DNA of 43,508 nucleotides from Pseudomonas kitaguniensis (lineage in GTDB: Bacteria; Pseudomonadota; Gammaproteobacteria; Pseudomonadales; Pseudomonadaceae): NCBI RefSeq assembly GCF_009296165.1, contig NZ_VUAZ01000020.1:1-43508 (forward strand). Reading direction: 5' to 3'. Numbering within the stretch: position 1 is the stretch's first letter; every line of letters starts with the position of its first letter. The notes beneath the pieces were generated by a model that searched no databases, was not told the DNA's origin, and saw nothing but the letters and a program-made list of their open reading frames with translations. Below are positions 1 to 7,584 of this stretch, in pieces. Both the position numbers and the translations under genes were made by a program.

Positions 1-402
1 TTTTCAACAGAATCGGCCGATTGCTGCGCGTCACAAACGGCAAAAATCGGCCAAAAGCTGCCACTCTGTCCCTCATAATCGCGACGAGTTATTCGCCTAT
101 TTCGACCGGCATAAGTCGTTGGCAGCGAGTAGCTTTTTTTGCATTTCGGCTCCATCCGCATGGGATCAGATATCCCTGAGAAGCCCTTGGGATTCATGTG
201 CTGACTGGTTAGCCAAGTCTATGGCTGATGCTGCCTTCTGTCGAAAAGCACGCGGTGGGCAATTGCACTCTTTTCTGTTCATCCATACAGTAGTAGTCTC
301 GCTCGAATGCAAGGCCGAAAACAATCAGCTTGAGGCAGATTGACATCATGAGGTAAATTCGGTGACTTAACTAGGTTATTTGTCGAAAACAAGGAAGTAT
401 AT
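1..402. other. Gene-poor left end of the island
   Basis: No convincing gene is seen here. At 11-18 and 45-52 the octamer AATCGGCC recurs with a 34-base period, each copy followed three bases later by GCTGC, so this looks like two units of a degenerate repeat. A 74-codon reading frame with a TTG start (119-343) has no ribosome site and no recognisable domain, and may be a gene remnant. The last 60 bases before 403 are AT-rich and end in AAGGAAG six bases before the next ATG, so they probably contain the promoter of the two-gene unit that follows. Confidence 0.5.
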
Positions 403-1521
403 ATGGACGTAAAGGTAAATTTCGCGGTTGTTCATGAATTAATCAAAGAACAATTTAAAGATATTCAAAAATCCGATATTCGTGAGGTCGTGCTCAAGAA
501 AGATAAGCCGGCTGTAAATAAGCTGATAATTGGTGCGACGTCTATTTACGGCAAGAAGAACAATGCTACTCACTACGGGATATTTGCAAAAAAGACCGTG
601 AGTGATTTTCCTAAAGATTTTGATGCCTATTCAAAGATCGAGATTTCGGAAAAATCTTTTTTGGAGATTACTGAGTCGGCAATGGTAGAACTTTTCGCCG
701 CAGCAAAAAAAACGGCAGCGTCTTCTGGTGGTTATATTTTGTTTGTAGATTACGAGAATAGCCAAGGGCGGTTCTTGCTAATTGCAATGCTTAAAAAGCG
801 TGATGGTTTAAGACTGAACGAGCACCTCGAACCTGAAGAGTTAATTGAGTTAGATCTGAGCAGCCTGTATCACGCAGCTCGCATTAATTTCAACAAATAT
901 AATGAGCACGCTGCAGCCGATGATGAGGCTAAACAGGAGCTAAACTACCTTAGCTTTTTGAGTCAAAGCGCAGGTCGGTCTGCTGCTGGATATTTTGTAA
1001 CGGCGCTTGGATGTGCAGTAGGCACCGCTTCAGCAGCAGCCACAAAAAATCTTATTCTGGAGAGTGTAAAGTTTTTCAGGGAGCGTCCCAATCTCCGTGA
1101 CAAGCGAATTCAGTTCAAGGATGAGGTTCTGAGGTACTTGGAGCGCCAACGAGACTCTGGACAATCTGTGAAACTGTCGGAAGTGGAGGCCATCGCTCGT
1201 CAGTTCTTTCCTGCGGAGATGGAAGGTGAGGCTGATGATTTAGCAAGTGAGTTTATAGGGCATCTAAATAGTGAGGCAGTAGGGATTCCCGTCGAGTTTC
1301 CTATTAGTAAAGCCACACTTGATAAGTACACCCATGTGGTCTATAAGGCAGACAACTGGCAGCTAAAATTTGATCGTAACTCTTTAGGTGAGGGGATTGA
1401 TGCTGAAATTCGCTTTGTTGAACAAGATCGCAAGCTAATCATCAACAACCTTTCTGAAAACGCTATCGAAGTTATACGTCAAGCTATTGCCGATAAGCGA
1501 GACTCAGCCGAGATAGAGTAA
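403..1521 (+). CDS. NdpA/YejK-like nucleoid-associated protein (37-kDa family)
   Basis: A 372-residue protein resembling the 37-kDa nucleoid-associated family (E. coli YejK, about 335 residues). The matching part runs from about residue 100 (GGYILFVDYEN, FLLIAMLKKRDGLRLNEHLE) through LDLSSLYHAARINFNKY to LNYLSFLSQSAGRSAAGYF near residue 200, in the family's usual order. It has no signal peptide or membrane segment. AAGGAAG (391-397) supports the ATG. Base composition is clearly AT-richer than the Pseudomonas core to the right, which points to recent transfer. The housekeeping copy of this family is normally a lone core gene. Here it is paired with a membrane protein only 5 nt downstream, so it is probably an accessory paralogue with a specialised DNA-binding job. 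The role is inferred; the family call is fairly firm. Confidence 0.72.
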   Translation: MDVKVNFAVVHELIKEQFKDIQKSDIREVVLKKDKPAVNKLIIGATSIYGKKNNATHYGIFAKKTVSDFPKDFDAYSKIEISEKSFLEITESAMVELFAAAKKTAASSGGYILFVDYENSQGRFLLIAMLKKRDGLRLNEHLEPEELIELDLSSLYHAARINFNKYNEHAAADDEAKQELNYLSFLSQSAGRSAAGYFVTALGCAVGTASAAATKNLILESVKFFRERPNLRDKRIQFKDEVLRYLERQRDSGQSVKLSEVEAIARQFFPAEMEGEADDLASEFIGHLNSEAVGIPVEFPISKATLDKYTHVVYKADNWQLKFDRNSLGEGIDAEIRFVEQDRKLIINNLSENAIEVIRQAIADKRDSAEIE

Positions 1522-1526
1522 ACGAT

Positions 1527-2819
1527 ATGGTGGATGTGCTTATATTTGCCGAGGCGTACCGGTCACTTGGACGTCCTGTGCTTGCAACGGGCAACGCTTT
1601 TGATTTCAGAGCGTCCTGTTTTGATCCTAAAATAAACACTGCAATTGAAGCATTGGCAATTTCTAAGACTGGACGGTTTGATGAATTAGTTGTTGATGGG
1701 CACGACATCAGTTCATCTGTTATGGAACTCCCTAAGCAGTGGTCCTCAATTGAGCTAACGTTCGTGCTTGATACTTCAGGAATGGTGCCGATTTTCAAAA
1801 ACTTTGATCAGCTTATGGCTCGTTCAAAAAGCTTTGTGCGCGCGCAACTCCCAGAAGTCTTCTACCTTCTGGAGGAAGATATTCTTTCCTCGGAAGAACC
1901 GTTTGATAAACGGATAATAACTCTCCAATCATTATGTAGGCTTATTGTTTACTTGGCCGACCTGGCGCACTTTCATGATGAAAAGGAGTCCAGCGATGAA
2001 TACAAGCTAGTATTCGTTGCAGAAGATATCGCCAAAGGCGAACGCGCCATAACACTTTATCCTTATTTGGATGGTGAGCTTCTAACTTTTGAGGTTGGAA
2101 CAGACCTAGTCGACAGTCTTCAAATGAATAGCTTGGATAAGAGCCCGCATCTCTTTAAGGAACGGTCGATTTTTCGTGCGACTTTGATTGAGTATTTATC
2201 TGGGTATCACGGAGGAAAAGAGCGATTTAAAGCTTTAGTTGCCACTTGGTCGCAATTTTTGAGTTTGTATGGGAATAATCTTTCTACTTATCTTAGCGGC
2301 TTCTCTTTTCACAAGGCAAAACAAGAAGTGGCTGCCGCACAACTAACTATCGCGGATCAAATGTCAAAAGTGGTAAGTGATATTAGTGGGAAAATACTTG
2401 GCGTCCCGATTTCGTTGATTGCTGTTATTGCAATTTCAAAAACCGATAATGCTTTAGAGAGCTCGATTCTAGTTGTGGGGATTTTAATGGCCTCTGCCTT
2501 ATTGGCGGAGACTCTAGCTGCTCAAAAACTACAATATGACAGAATCAAGCATTCGCGCCTAATTTTGTTCTCATCCCATCAACAGAAATTAATTCAATAT
2601 CCGACAGATCTTCGTAACTATATACATGAGTCTGTGGTTGCTCTAGTTGCGAATGAGACAAAGCTCAAGCGCTCGCTACTGATACTGCGATGTCTATCAT
2701 GGTTTCCCGCGATGACTGCAGCAAGCGTGCATGCATATATCTATCGAAAGGATTTGAGTGAGGGTGTGATGATGATTGCTAATTTTGCGTGCGGGGTAAG
2801 TCATCGCCTTTGCGCATAG
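1527..2819 (+). CDS. Membrane-anchored protein of unknown function, partner of the NdpA-like gene
   Basis: I do not recognise this 430-residue protein. Roughly the first 290 residues look soluble and mixed alpha/beta. They are followed by two closely spaced hydrophobic segments (about residues 293-307, GVPISLIAVIAI; and 315-331, SSILVVGILMASALLAE) and a third weaker one near the C-terminus (about 388-406). The layout, a large cytosolic part on a C-terminal membrane hairpin, resembles a sensor or effector anchored at the inner membrane. Its ATG lies 5 nt after the stop of the NdpA-like gene and has no good ribosome site, so translation is probably coupled. Codon use is equally AT-rich, so the two genes probably arrived together. 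A phage-defence or mobile-element role is possible but is inference only. Confidence 0.6.
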   Translation: MVDVLIFAEAYRSLGRPVLATGNAFDFRASCFDPKINTAIEALAISKTGRFDELVVDGHDISSSVMELPKQWSSIELTFVLDTSGMVPIFKNFDQLMARSKSFVRAQLPEVFYLLEEDILSSEEPFDKRIITLQSLCRLIVYLADLAHFHDEKESSDEYKLVFVAEDIAKGERAITLYPYLDGELLTFEVGTDLVDSLQMNSLDKSPHLFKERSIFRATLIEYLSGYHGGKERFKALVATWSQFLSLYGNNLSTYLSGFSFHKAKQEVAAAQLTIADQMSKVVSDISGKILGVPISLIAVIAISKTDNALESSILVVGILMASALLAETLAAQKLQYDRIKHSRLILFSSHQQKLIQYPTDLRNYIHESVVALVANETKLKRSLLILRCLSWFPAMTAASVHAYIYRKDLSEGVMMIANFACGVSHRLCA

Positions 2820-2908
2820 CCTTAAGCGGTCGTAAGTCTAGGGCTGTCATAGACCAGAAGTCAAAAAAGTTCTGAAATTTTGGTTTGTAAGGATAGTATC
2901 TAGCGAAG

Positions 2909-2935
2909 CGGAAGCTGTTTAGGCTTCCACCTTTT
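2909..2935 (+). terminator. Hairpin terminator between convergent genes
   Basis: GGAAGC (2910-2915) pairs with GCTTCC (2923-2928) across a 7-base loop and is followed by a short pyrimidine run (ACCTTTTC). It lies 90 bases after the stop of the membrane protein gene and just before the end of the minus-strand gene, where a terminator is expected. The T run is short, so strength is uncertain. Confidence 0.5.
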
Positions 2936-2937
2936 CA

Positions 2938-3147
2938 TTACCCGTTCTTTCTTTTGAGCTGGAGGTCAATGAAATCAAGCTCCGCCTTAATTGCATTAAT
3001 CGTGAGCGTCTCAACTTTGGTGTCTTTGTTTTCTCTAGCGTTGCGCTTTTTCATGCCAGCCAGGACGACAATTATCCCGTTTAAATGAAACTTTCGGGCC
3101 TTCAGGTAATCATGCATCTGTGCGCTGTTTTGTGGTGGTTTGTTCAT
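2938..3147 (-). CDS. Small basic hypothetical protein
   Basis: A 69-residue basic protein (MNKPPQNSAQMHDYLKARKF at the start, LKRKNG at the end). It has no signal peptide; residues 24-30 are mildly hydrophobic (GIIVVLAG) and the C-terminal half looks helical. No family is recognised. It shares strand and base composition with the island genes to its right, and a leader hairpin lies just upstream (3164-3196). No clear Shine-Dalgarno is visible, so the start is tentative. It may be the last gene of the transcription unit that once began with the DUF927 gene. Confidence 0.45.
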   Translation of the reverse strand: MNKPPQNSAQMHDYLKARKFHLNGIIVVLAGMKKRNARENKDTKVETLTINAIKAELDFIDLQLKRKNG

Positions 3148-3163
3148 GATTGGACCGATGGTA

Positions 3164-3196
3164 GGCCCGAAGCCACTAGCTCTCGCCGGTTGCTTC
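3164..3196 (-). other. Hairpin in the leader of the small gene
   Basis: On the minus strand CCCGAAGC is followed about 17 bases later by GGCTTCGGG, giving an 8-base-pair stem between the end of the coiled-coil gene and the start of the 69-residue gene. There is no T run, so it is more likely an RNA processing or stability element than a terminator. Confidence 0.45.
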
Positions 3197-3209
3197 GGGG
3201 TAGGTTGGG

Positions 3210-4052
3210 TTAGGCAGCCAGCAGGTCATGCAGGCTGTGTTGGTGAGAGCGATCCACGAGTTCGCGCCAAGTCCAGCTTCCAAAGTGCTCGCCCTGTTCA
3301 GGGATATCCAGTTTCATCAGTGCGACCGGGTCACGACTAATCAGGTTGCGTGCTGCCCACAGCTTGCCGCCTGTCTCCAGCAGTGTTTTCGCGGCCTCAT
3401 TCCATTGTCCTTCTAACACTGTGTTCGCCAGATGAGCCGCTTGGTTTTCGATCTTGGCGCGTTCTTTTTGTGCCTCCGTAATGTGCAGATCAATCGTCAC
3501 CAGCTCTTGCTCCAGCGCGGTGATGATCAGTTGTTTGCGACGGTGATGCTCAGCCGCCGCCGTAAGGTTTTTTGCTGCCTTTTGAGCTTCCGCGTTAGCG
3601 GCTTTCTCGCCCTCCACATCGCCCCAGGCGACAGCCTGCGCATAAGCGGTGGCTGCGTACGTTTCAGCTTGTCGAGCCTTTGCCATGTCTTCCTGATCGC
3701 TCTGGCGGACCTGCTGCAACCGGGTCTCGATGCTGCTGCGCTTTTCGTTGAGTTCCATCTCGTCGGCTTTCCCGTTCGCCATATCGCTGAGATAGCCCGC
3801 AGCCAAGCTCTCACGGTTTGCCAATGTCTCAAGGCGATCTATTTTCTGGTTCAGTGCGCTGATCTCGAGATTTCGCGAGTCGATGCGTCTTTTGTGATCG
3901 TTGATTTCATCCTGGACGGCCCTTTGGCGGCCCTCCTGGATAACCTCGGGACATTCCAATGCCGCTTCAAAGGGCGCTAGATCGCGCCGAATGCTCTCCA
4001 TTTCGAGGGTCAGTGTGTCGCGGCGTTCTTTCAGTTCTTGGATAGTGTTCAT
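3210..4052 (-). CDS. Coiled-coil hypothetical protein of the island
   Basis: A 280-residue protein. Residues 1-190 are almost entirely charged heptad-like helix (IQELKERRDTLTLEMESIRR; later ISALNQKIDRLETL), predicting a long coiled coil. The C-terminal 60 residues look globular and contain a short Trp-rich stretch (FGSWTWRELVDRS). There is no signal peptide or membrane segment. GAGG lies about 8 bases before the ATG on the minus strand. The gene sits 98 bases downstream of the DUF927 remnant on the same strand, and proteins of this type accompany DUF927 genes in integrative elements of pseudomonads (recalled, not checked). The molecular function is unknown. Confidence 0.6.
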   Translation of the reverse strand: MNTIQELKERRDTLTLEMESIRRDLAPFEAALECPEVIQEGRQRAVQDEINDHKRRIDSRNLEISALNQKIDRLETLANRESLAAGYLSDMANGKADEMELNEKRSSIETRLQQVRQSDQEDMAKARQAETYAATAYAQAVAWGDVEGEKAANAEAQKAAKNLTAAAEHHRRKQLIITALEQELVTIDLHITEAQKERAKIENQAAHLANTVLEGQWNEAAKTLLETGGKLWAARNLISRDPVALMKLDIPEQGEHFGSWTWRELVDRSHQHSLHDLLAA

Positions 4053-4150
4053 CTGTATTGCCTCTGGGTACTGCGGGTGATAGGGATGGTTGTCGAACGG
4101 CTGGCGAGGCTGGGAATGAGCCGGCGCTACCTCGATCAGCAGGCTCGCCG

Positions 4151-5390
4151 TCAGGCGGCCTTGGCCGCGCCTTCGTCCGTTCCTGGAACGGTCTTAACCA
4201 CGTAGCAGCGCTGGGGCCCTAACCCGGGCAGGCGAATCAAGCTGTAGGCCTTGCCGTCACTACCCGGCTCAAGCACGCCGCATTGCAGCAGCTCCTTGTT
4301 CACCGCACTGATGTTCATGCCTTTGAAGATCTCGGCCCTCCAGGCTTCAGGCAGTACGTAATAGGTGTTGGTGGTGTGCAGGGCATCGCCCATGCCGTGC
4401 TCCATCGTCTTGCGAAAGCCCAGCCGATCAATCGTGCGTGGTCCGTGTTCATCGATCTTGGCGGCGGCAGATTCCCAACGGGTAAAGCGGCTTTCTCCAA
4501 AGCGCTCGATGACCTGTCTCAGTCGCGCCAAAATCGCATCGCCCTCGAAATTTCCGGCGCCGCCACGCTCGGCTAACCACGCATGCAGACACACACGTGC
4601 TGCGGTCGTGGCTGTGCCGTCCGGCCAACCGGTGACGCCGAAGGCGGTGGCCAACTCTCCGGCCGCTGCCGCAAGACCGAAACGAAGGGCGGCACGCTGG
4701 GCCTGACCACTGGCAGAGGCGGGCAGGTTCTGGTTGATGAACTGCTCCACCGTGCGACGAATGATCACCGACCATCTGAGCATTTCCCCTGGTGCGCACA
4801 GTGCGTGCATGAAGGCGGTGAGGGGTGTGCCGTAGTATTTGGCTACACGGGCCTTGAGCGCATCGGAGAGGGCGGCAGCGTCCTCAAAACCGTTCAGCAC
4901 ATCGAACATGCCTAGCCCTTGCTGGCATCTGCTGGTACCGCAAGCATGCGCACCTCCATGCCCGCTTTCAGCTCCTTGTTTGCATCCGCCATGTGCTGCG
5001 CCAATGTCTTCTCGCCGGTCGAGAGAAACAGCAAGCGCCACTCCTGCACCTGTCGGCCCGCTTGTCCTCGATCATTCACCCGGGCTTTACCCGTGCCATT
5101 GCCGAGCATGTACACCGTCTCGCCAATGATGCGCGGGTCACACATGCCGATTTCATGCAGCACCAGGAGGCCGTCTGAGTGTGCAGCGGCAATGGACTCC
5201 AAGGCGTTATCGGTCGAGCGCCACGAACGCACCAGACGCGGTCGGCCATAAACCGAGGCAGCAATTTGCAGGTGGGTGGTCTTTCCCCGGAACTGTCGCC
5301 GTGGCGATGGAAGCCGCCGGAATCATGCCCCAGCAGGTTCAGCGGAGGTTCTGCAAAGTCTGTTCGGGCAGAAGCAAAGCGTTGTCGCTT
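4151..5390 (-). pseudogene. Decayed DUF927 helicase-like gene (N-terminally truncated, two frameshifts)
   Basis: Three reading frames join into one DUF927-type protein. Frame 1 (about 5390-5284) ends with FAEPPLNLLGHDSGGFHRHGDSSG, the start of the family's P-loop. Frame 2 (5283-4912) continues KTTHLQIAASVYG, then RSWRSTDNALESIAAAHSDG and GETVYMLGNG. Frame 3 (about 4911-4151) resumes LGMFDVLNGFEDAAALSDAL and runs to the natural C-terminus. Each junction is explained by one missing base: inside the P-loop (about 5284-5289) and at the codons for KG/LG (about 4912-4916). The Walker B region reads GLLVLHEIG where the family normally has Asp for His. The N-terminal half is absent and the match fades about 55 bases before the tRNA terminator. 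DUF927 proteins are helicase- or primase-like proteins of integrative elements; this copy should be non-functional. Confidence 0.8.
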
Positions 5391-5440
5391 ACAGCGCGGG
5401 AAGTTACAGGGCGATAGGCGAGGAATGGATCGCCAGAAAC

Positions 5441-5468
5441 AAGAAAGCCCGCACAGGGCGGGCTTCTT
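5441..5468 (-). terminator. Terminator of the tRNA-Arg gene
   Basis: AAGCCCGC (5445-5452) pairs with GCGGGCTT (5458-5465) around a 5-base loop, extended by flanking AAG/CTT. On the minus strand it lies about 45 bases past the CCA end of the tRNA and is followed by TTCTTGTTTC. It separates the tRNA from the DUF927 remnant. Confidence 0.75.
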
Positions 5469-5511
5469 GGGGTGTTTCGTAGCCTGTCTTAGACAGCCCG
5501 AAACCACTATA

Positions 5512-5588
5512 TGGTGCACCCGGCGGGATTCGAACCCACGACCCCTGCCTTCGGAGGGCAGTACTCTATCCAGCTGAGCTACGGATGC
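5512..5588 (-). tRNA. tRNA-Arg (anticodon CCG)
   Basis: The 77-base minus-strand sequence folds as a full cloverleaf. The acceptor stem is GCATCCG/CGGGTGC with one T-G pair. The D arm is GCTCAGCTGGATAGAG. The anticodon stem CTGCC/GGCAG carries the loop CTCCGAA, giving anticodon CCG for Arg codon CGG. The T arm is GTGGG-TTCGAAT-CCCGC, and the 3' CCA is encoded (5512-5514). Its 3' end faces the island, so it is the likely integration target. I found no duplicate of the tRNA 3' end inside the window; the other attachment site should lie left of position 1. Confidence 0.96.
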
Positions 5589-5600
5589 TTTGCGGGCGCC

Positions 5601-5629
5601 ATCATACCCATGTCGCCCTTGGGCGTCCA
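5601..5629 (-). promoter_or_regulatory. Promoter of tRNA-Arg
   Basis: On the minus strand a -35-like TGGACG (5629-5624) is separated by 17 bases from TATGAT (5606-5601). The sequence between the -10 and the tRNA is GC-rich (GGCGCCCGC), as in stringently controlled stable RNA promoters. Confidence 0.6.
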
Positions 5630-5810
5630 TGCTGGTTTTTCCGCGTTGGCAGGTAGGAAAAAGCGCCGCGAAGGCCCTGCGCCGGTGACCGCTGATCACT
5701 GCGATGCAACCCGACCTCGCAACGCTGATCAAAAAGCACTGGCAAAGTCGGCGCTTTCGTTCTTTTTTTCGAACAGACTATTGCCCTGTACCCCCATTGA
5801 TCCTAGGATT

Positions 5811-5828
5811 CGTTTGAGATTTCAAACG
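5811..5828. promoter_or_regulatory. Inverted repeat upstream of gabD, candidate operator
   Basis: CGTTTGA-GATT-TCAAACG is a perfect 7-base inverted repeat with a 4-base spacer, 131 bases before the gabD start. The size and symmetry fit a dimeric regulator site. No regulator gene is adjacent, so the binding protein is unknown. Confidence 0.45.
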
Positions 5829-5959
5829 CTTTGTCTCCCGCGCGCTGTTCACTTTACCTCCGCGTGCTGGGGCTGATTTTCCTGACGGCAGCCCACAAGG
5901 CGCCTTTCTACAACTCTAATTCGCTCCGCGTGCGCGCGGTGCTGTTAAGGAAAGCCGAC

Positions 5960-7402
5960 ATGCAGCTCAAAGATACTCAGTTGTTCCGCCAACAAGCCTT
6001 TATCGACGGCGCTTGGGTGGATGCGGACAACGGTCAAACCATCAAGGTTAATAACCCTGCCACCGGCGAGATTCTCGGCACTGTGCCGAAGATGGGTGCT
6101 GCTGAAACGCGCCGTGCCATCGAGGCCGCTGACAAGGCGCTGCCGGCGTGGCGTGCGCTGACGGCCAAGGAGCGCGCGAATAAGCTGCGCCGTTGGTTCG
6201 AGCTGTTGATCGAAAACCAGGATGATCTCGGTCGCCTGATGACGCTTGAACAAGGCAAGCCGCTGGCCGAGGCCAAGGGTGAAATTGTTTACGCCGCGTC
6301 TTTTATCGAGTGGTTCGCTGAAGAGGCCAAGCGCATCTACGGTGATGTGATTCCTGGCCATCAGCCCGATAAGCGCCTGATTGTGATCAAGCAGCCGATT
6401 GGCGTGACGGCGGCGATTACGCCGTGGAACTTCCCGGCCGCGATGATCACGCGTAAAGCTGGCCCGGCGTTGGCTGCTGGTTGCACGATGGTTATCAAAC
6501 CGGCTTCGCAAACCCCGTTCTCGGCCTTGGCTTTGGTAGAACTGGCGCACCGTGCCGGTATCCCGAAAGGTGTGCTGAGTGTGGTCACCGGCAGCGCCGG
6601 CGACATCGGTGGCGAGCTGACCAGCAACCCGATTGTGCGTAAGTTGTCGTTCACCGGCTCGACCGAAATCGGTCGTCAGTTGATGGCTGAATGCGCCAAG
6701 GACATCAAGAAAGTCTCGCTGGAATTGGGCGGCAACGCGCCGTTTATCGTGTTCGACGACGCGGACCTGGATAAGGCCGTTGAGGGCGCGATCATCTCCA
6801 AGTACCGCAACAACGGCCAGACCTGCGTTTGCGCGAACCGTCTGTATATTCAGGATTCGGTGTACGACGCGTTCGCTGAAAAACTCAAGGTGGCGGTGGC
6901 CAAACTCAAGATCGGCAACGGCTTGGAAGACGGCACCACCACGGGGCCGCTGATCGACGAAAAAGCCGTGGCCAAGGTGCAGGAACATATCGCTGATGCC
7001 CTGAGCAAAGGCGCCAAGCTGTTGGCCGGTGGCAAGGTGATGGAAGGCAATTTCTTCGAGCCGACCATTTTGGTGGACGTGCCGAAAAACGCTGCCGTGG
7101 CCAAGGAAGAGACCTTCGGGCCACTGGCGCCGTTGTTCCGTTTCAAAGACGAAGCCGACGTGATCGCGATGGCCAACGACACCGAGTTCGGCCTGGCGTC
7201 CTACTTCTATGCCCGCGACCTGGGCCGTGTGTTCCGTGTGGCGGAAGCCCTGGAATACGGCATGGTCGGCGTCAACACCGGGTTGATCTCCAACGAAGTG
7301 GCGCCGTTCGGCGGCATCAAGGCGTCAGGCCTTGGCCGTGAAGGCTCCAAGTACGGGATCGAGGATTACCTGGAAATCAAATACCTCTGCTTGAGTATCT
7401 AA
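5960..7402 (+). CDS. gabD: Succinate-semialdehyde dehydrogenase (NADP+)
   Basis: A 480-residue aldehyde dehydrogenase that oxidises succinate semialdehyde to succinate, the last step of GABA breakdown into the TCA cycle, in the cytosol. Family hallmarks are the cofactor-site motif ITPWNFPAAM (about residue 153), LELGGNAPFIVFDDADLD with the catalytic Glu near 255, and NNGQTCVCANR with the catalytic Cys near 289. The C-terminus, KYGIEDYLEIKYLCLSI, is typical of GabD. The ATG at 5960 is chosen because TAAGGAAA lies about 8 bases upstream and it gives the usual length; an upstream extension to 5831 lacks support. gabT follows after 182 bases on the same strand, so the two enzymes act in sequence. 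Confidence 0.95.
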   Translation: MQLKDTQLFRQQAFIDGAWVDADNGQTIKVNNPATGEILGTVPKMGAAETRRAIEAADKALPAWRALTAKERANKLRRWFELLIENQDDLGRLMTLEQGKPLAEAKGEIVYAASFIEWFAEEAKRIYGDVIPGHQPDKRLIVIKQPIGVTAAITPWNFPAAMITRKAGPALAAGCTMVIKPASQTPFSALALVELAHRAGIPKGVLSVVTGSAGDIGGELTSNPIVRKLSFTGSTEIGRQLMAECAKDIKKVSLELGGNAPFIVFDDADLDKAVEGAIISKYRNNGQTCVCANRLYIQDSVYDAFAEKLKVAVAKLKIGNGLEDGTTTGPLIDEKAVAKVQEHIADALSKGAKLLAGGKVMEGNFFEPTILVDVPKNAAVAKEETFGPLAPLFRFKDEADVIAMANDTEFGLASYFYARDLGRVFRVAEALEYGMVGVNTGLISNEVAPFGGIKASGLGREGSKYGIEDYLEIKYLCLSI

Positions 7403-7584
7403 GCTCGGCAAGGCATGGCTGCAAACGCAGAGGGCACGAGAGCGCTGACCCTTTGCGTGTTTCAAAACGTTATTCGTAGTGGCCGGGAAAGCTGTGGCAG
7501 TCGATCATCGCATGCTGCCGTAGTTGCCTCCCCGCCACGTATTCCTTGGACCACGCCACCCGATGAGTGGCGAATGAGGACTTT

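Larger units (their letters stand above)
5589..5959. other. Gap between tRNA-Arg and gabD
   Basis: No gene is seen in these 371 bases. They contain the tRNA promoter on the left and, at 5811-5828, a perfect inverted repeat upstream of gabD. The reading frame of gabD stays open upstream to 5831 but has no ribosome site there. A weak hairpin (AAAGC/GCTTT) followed by a T run lies around 5733-5769; its role is unclear. Confidence 0.5.

Noticed and set aside
119..343. 74-codon plus-strand reading frame with TTG start
   Set aside because: No ribosome site, no recognisable domain, unusual start, and a composition rich in Cys, Trp and Ser like non-coding DNA; at best a gene remnant.
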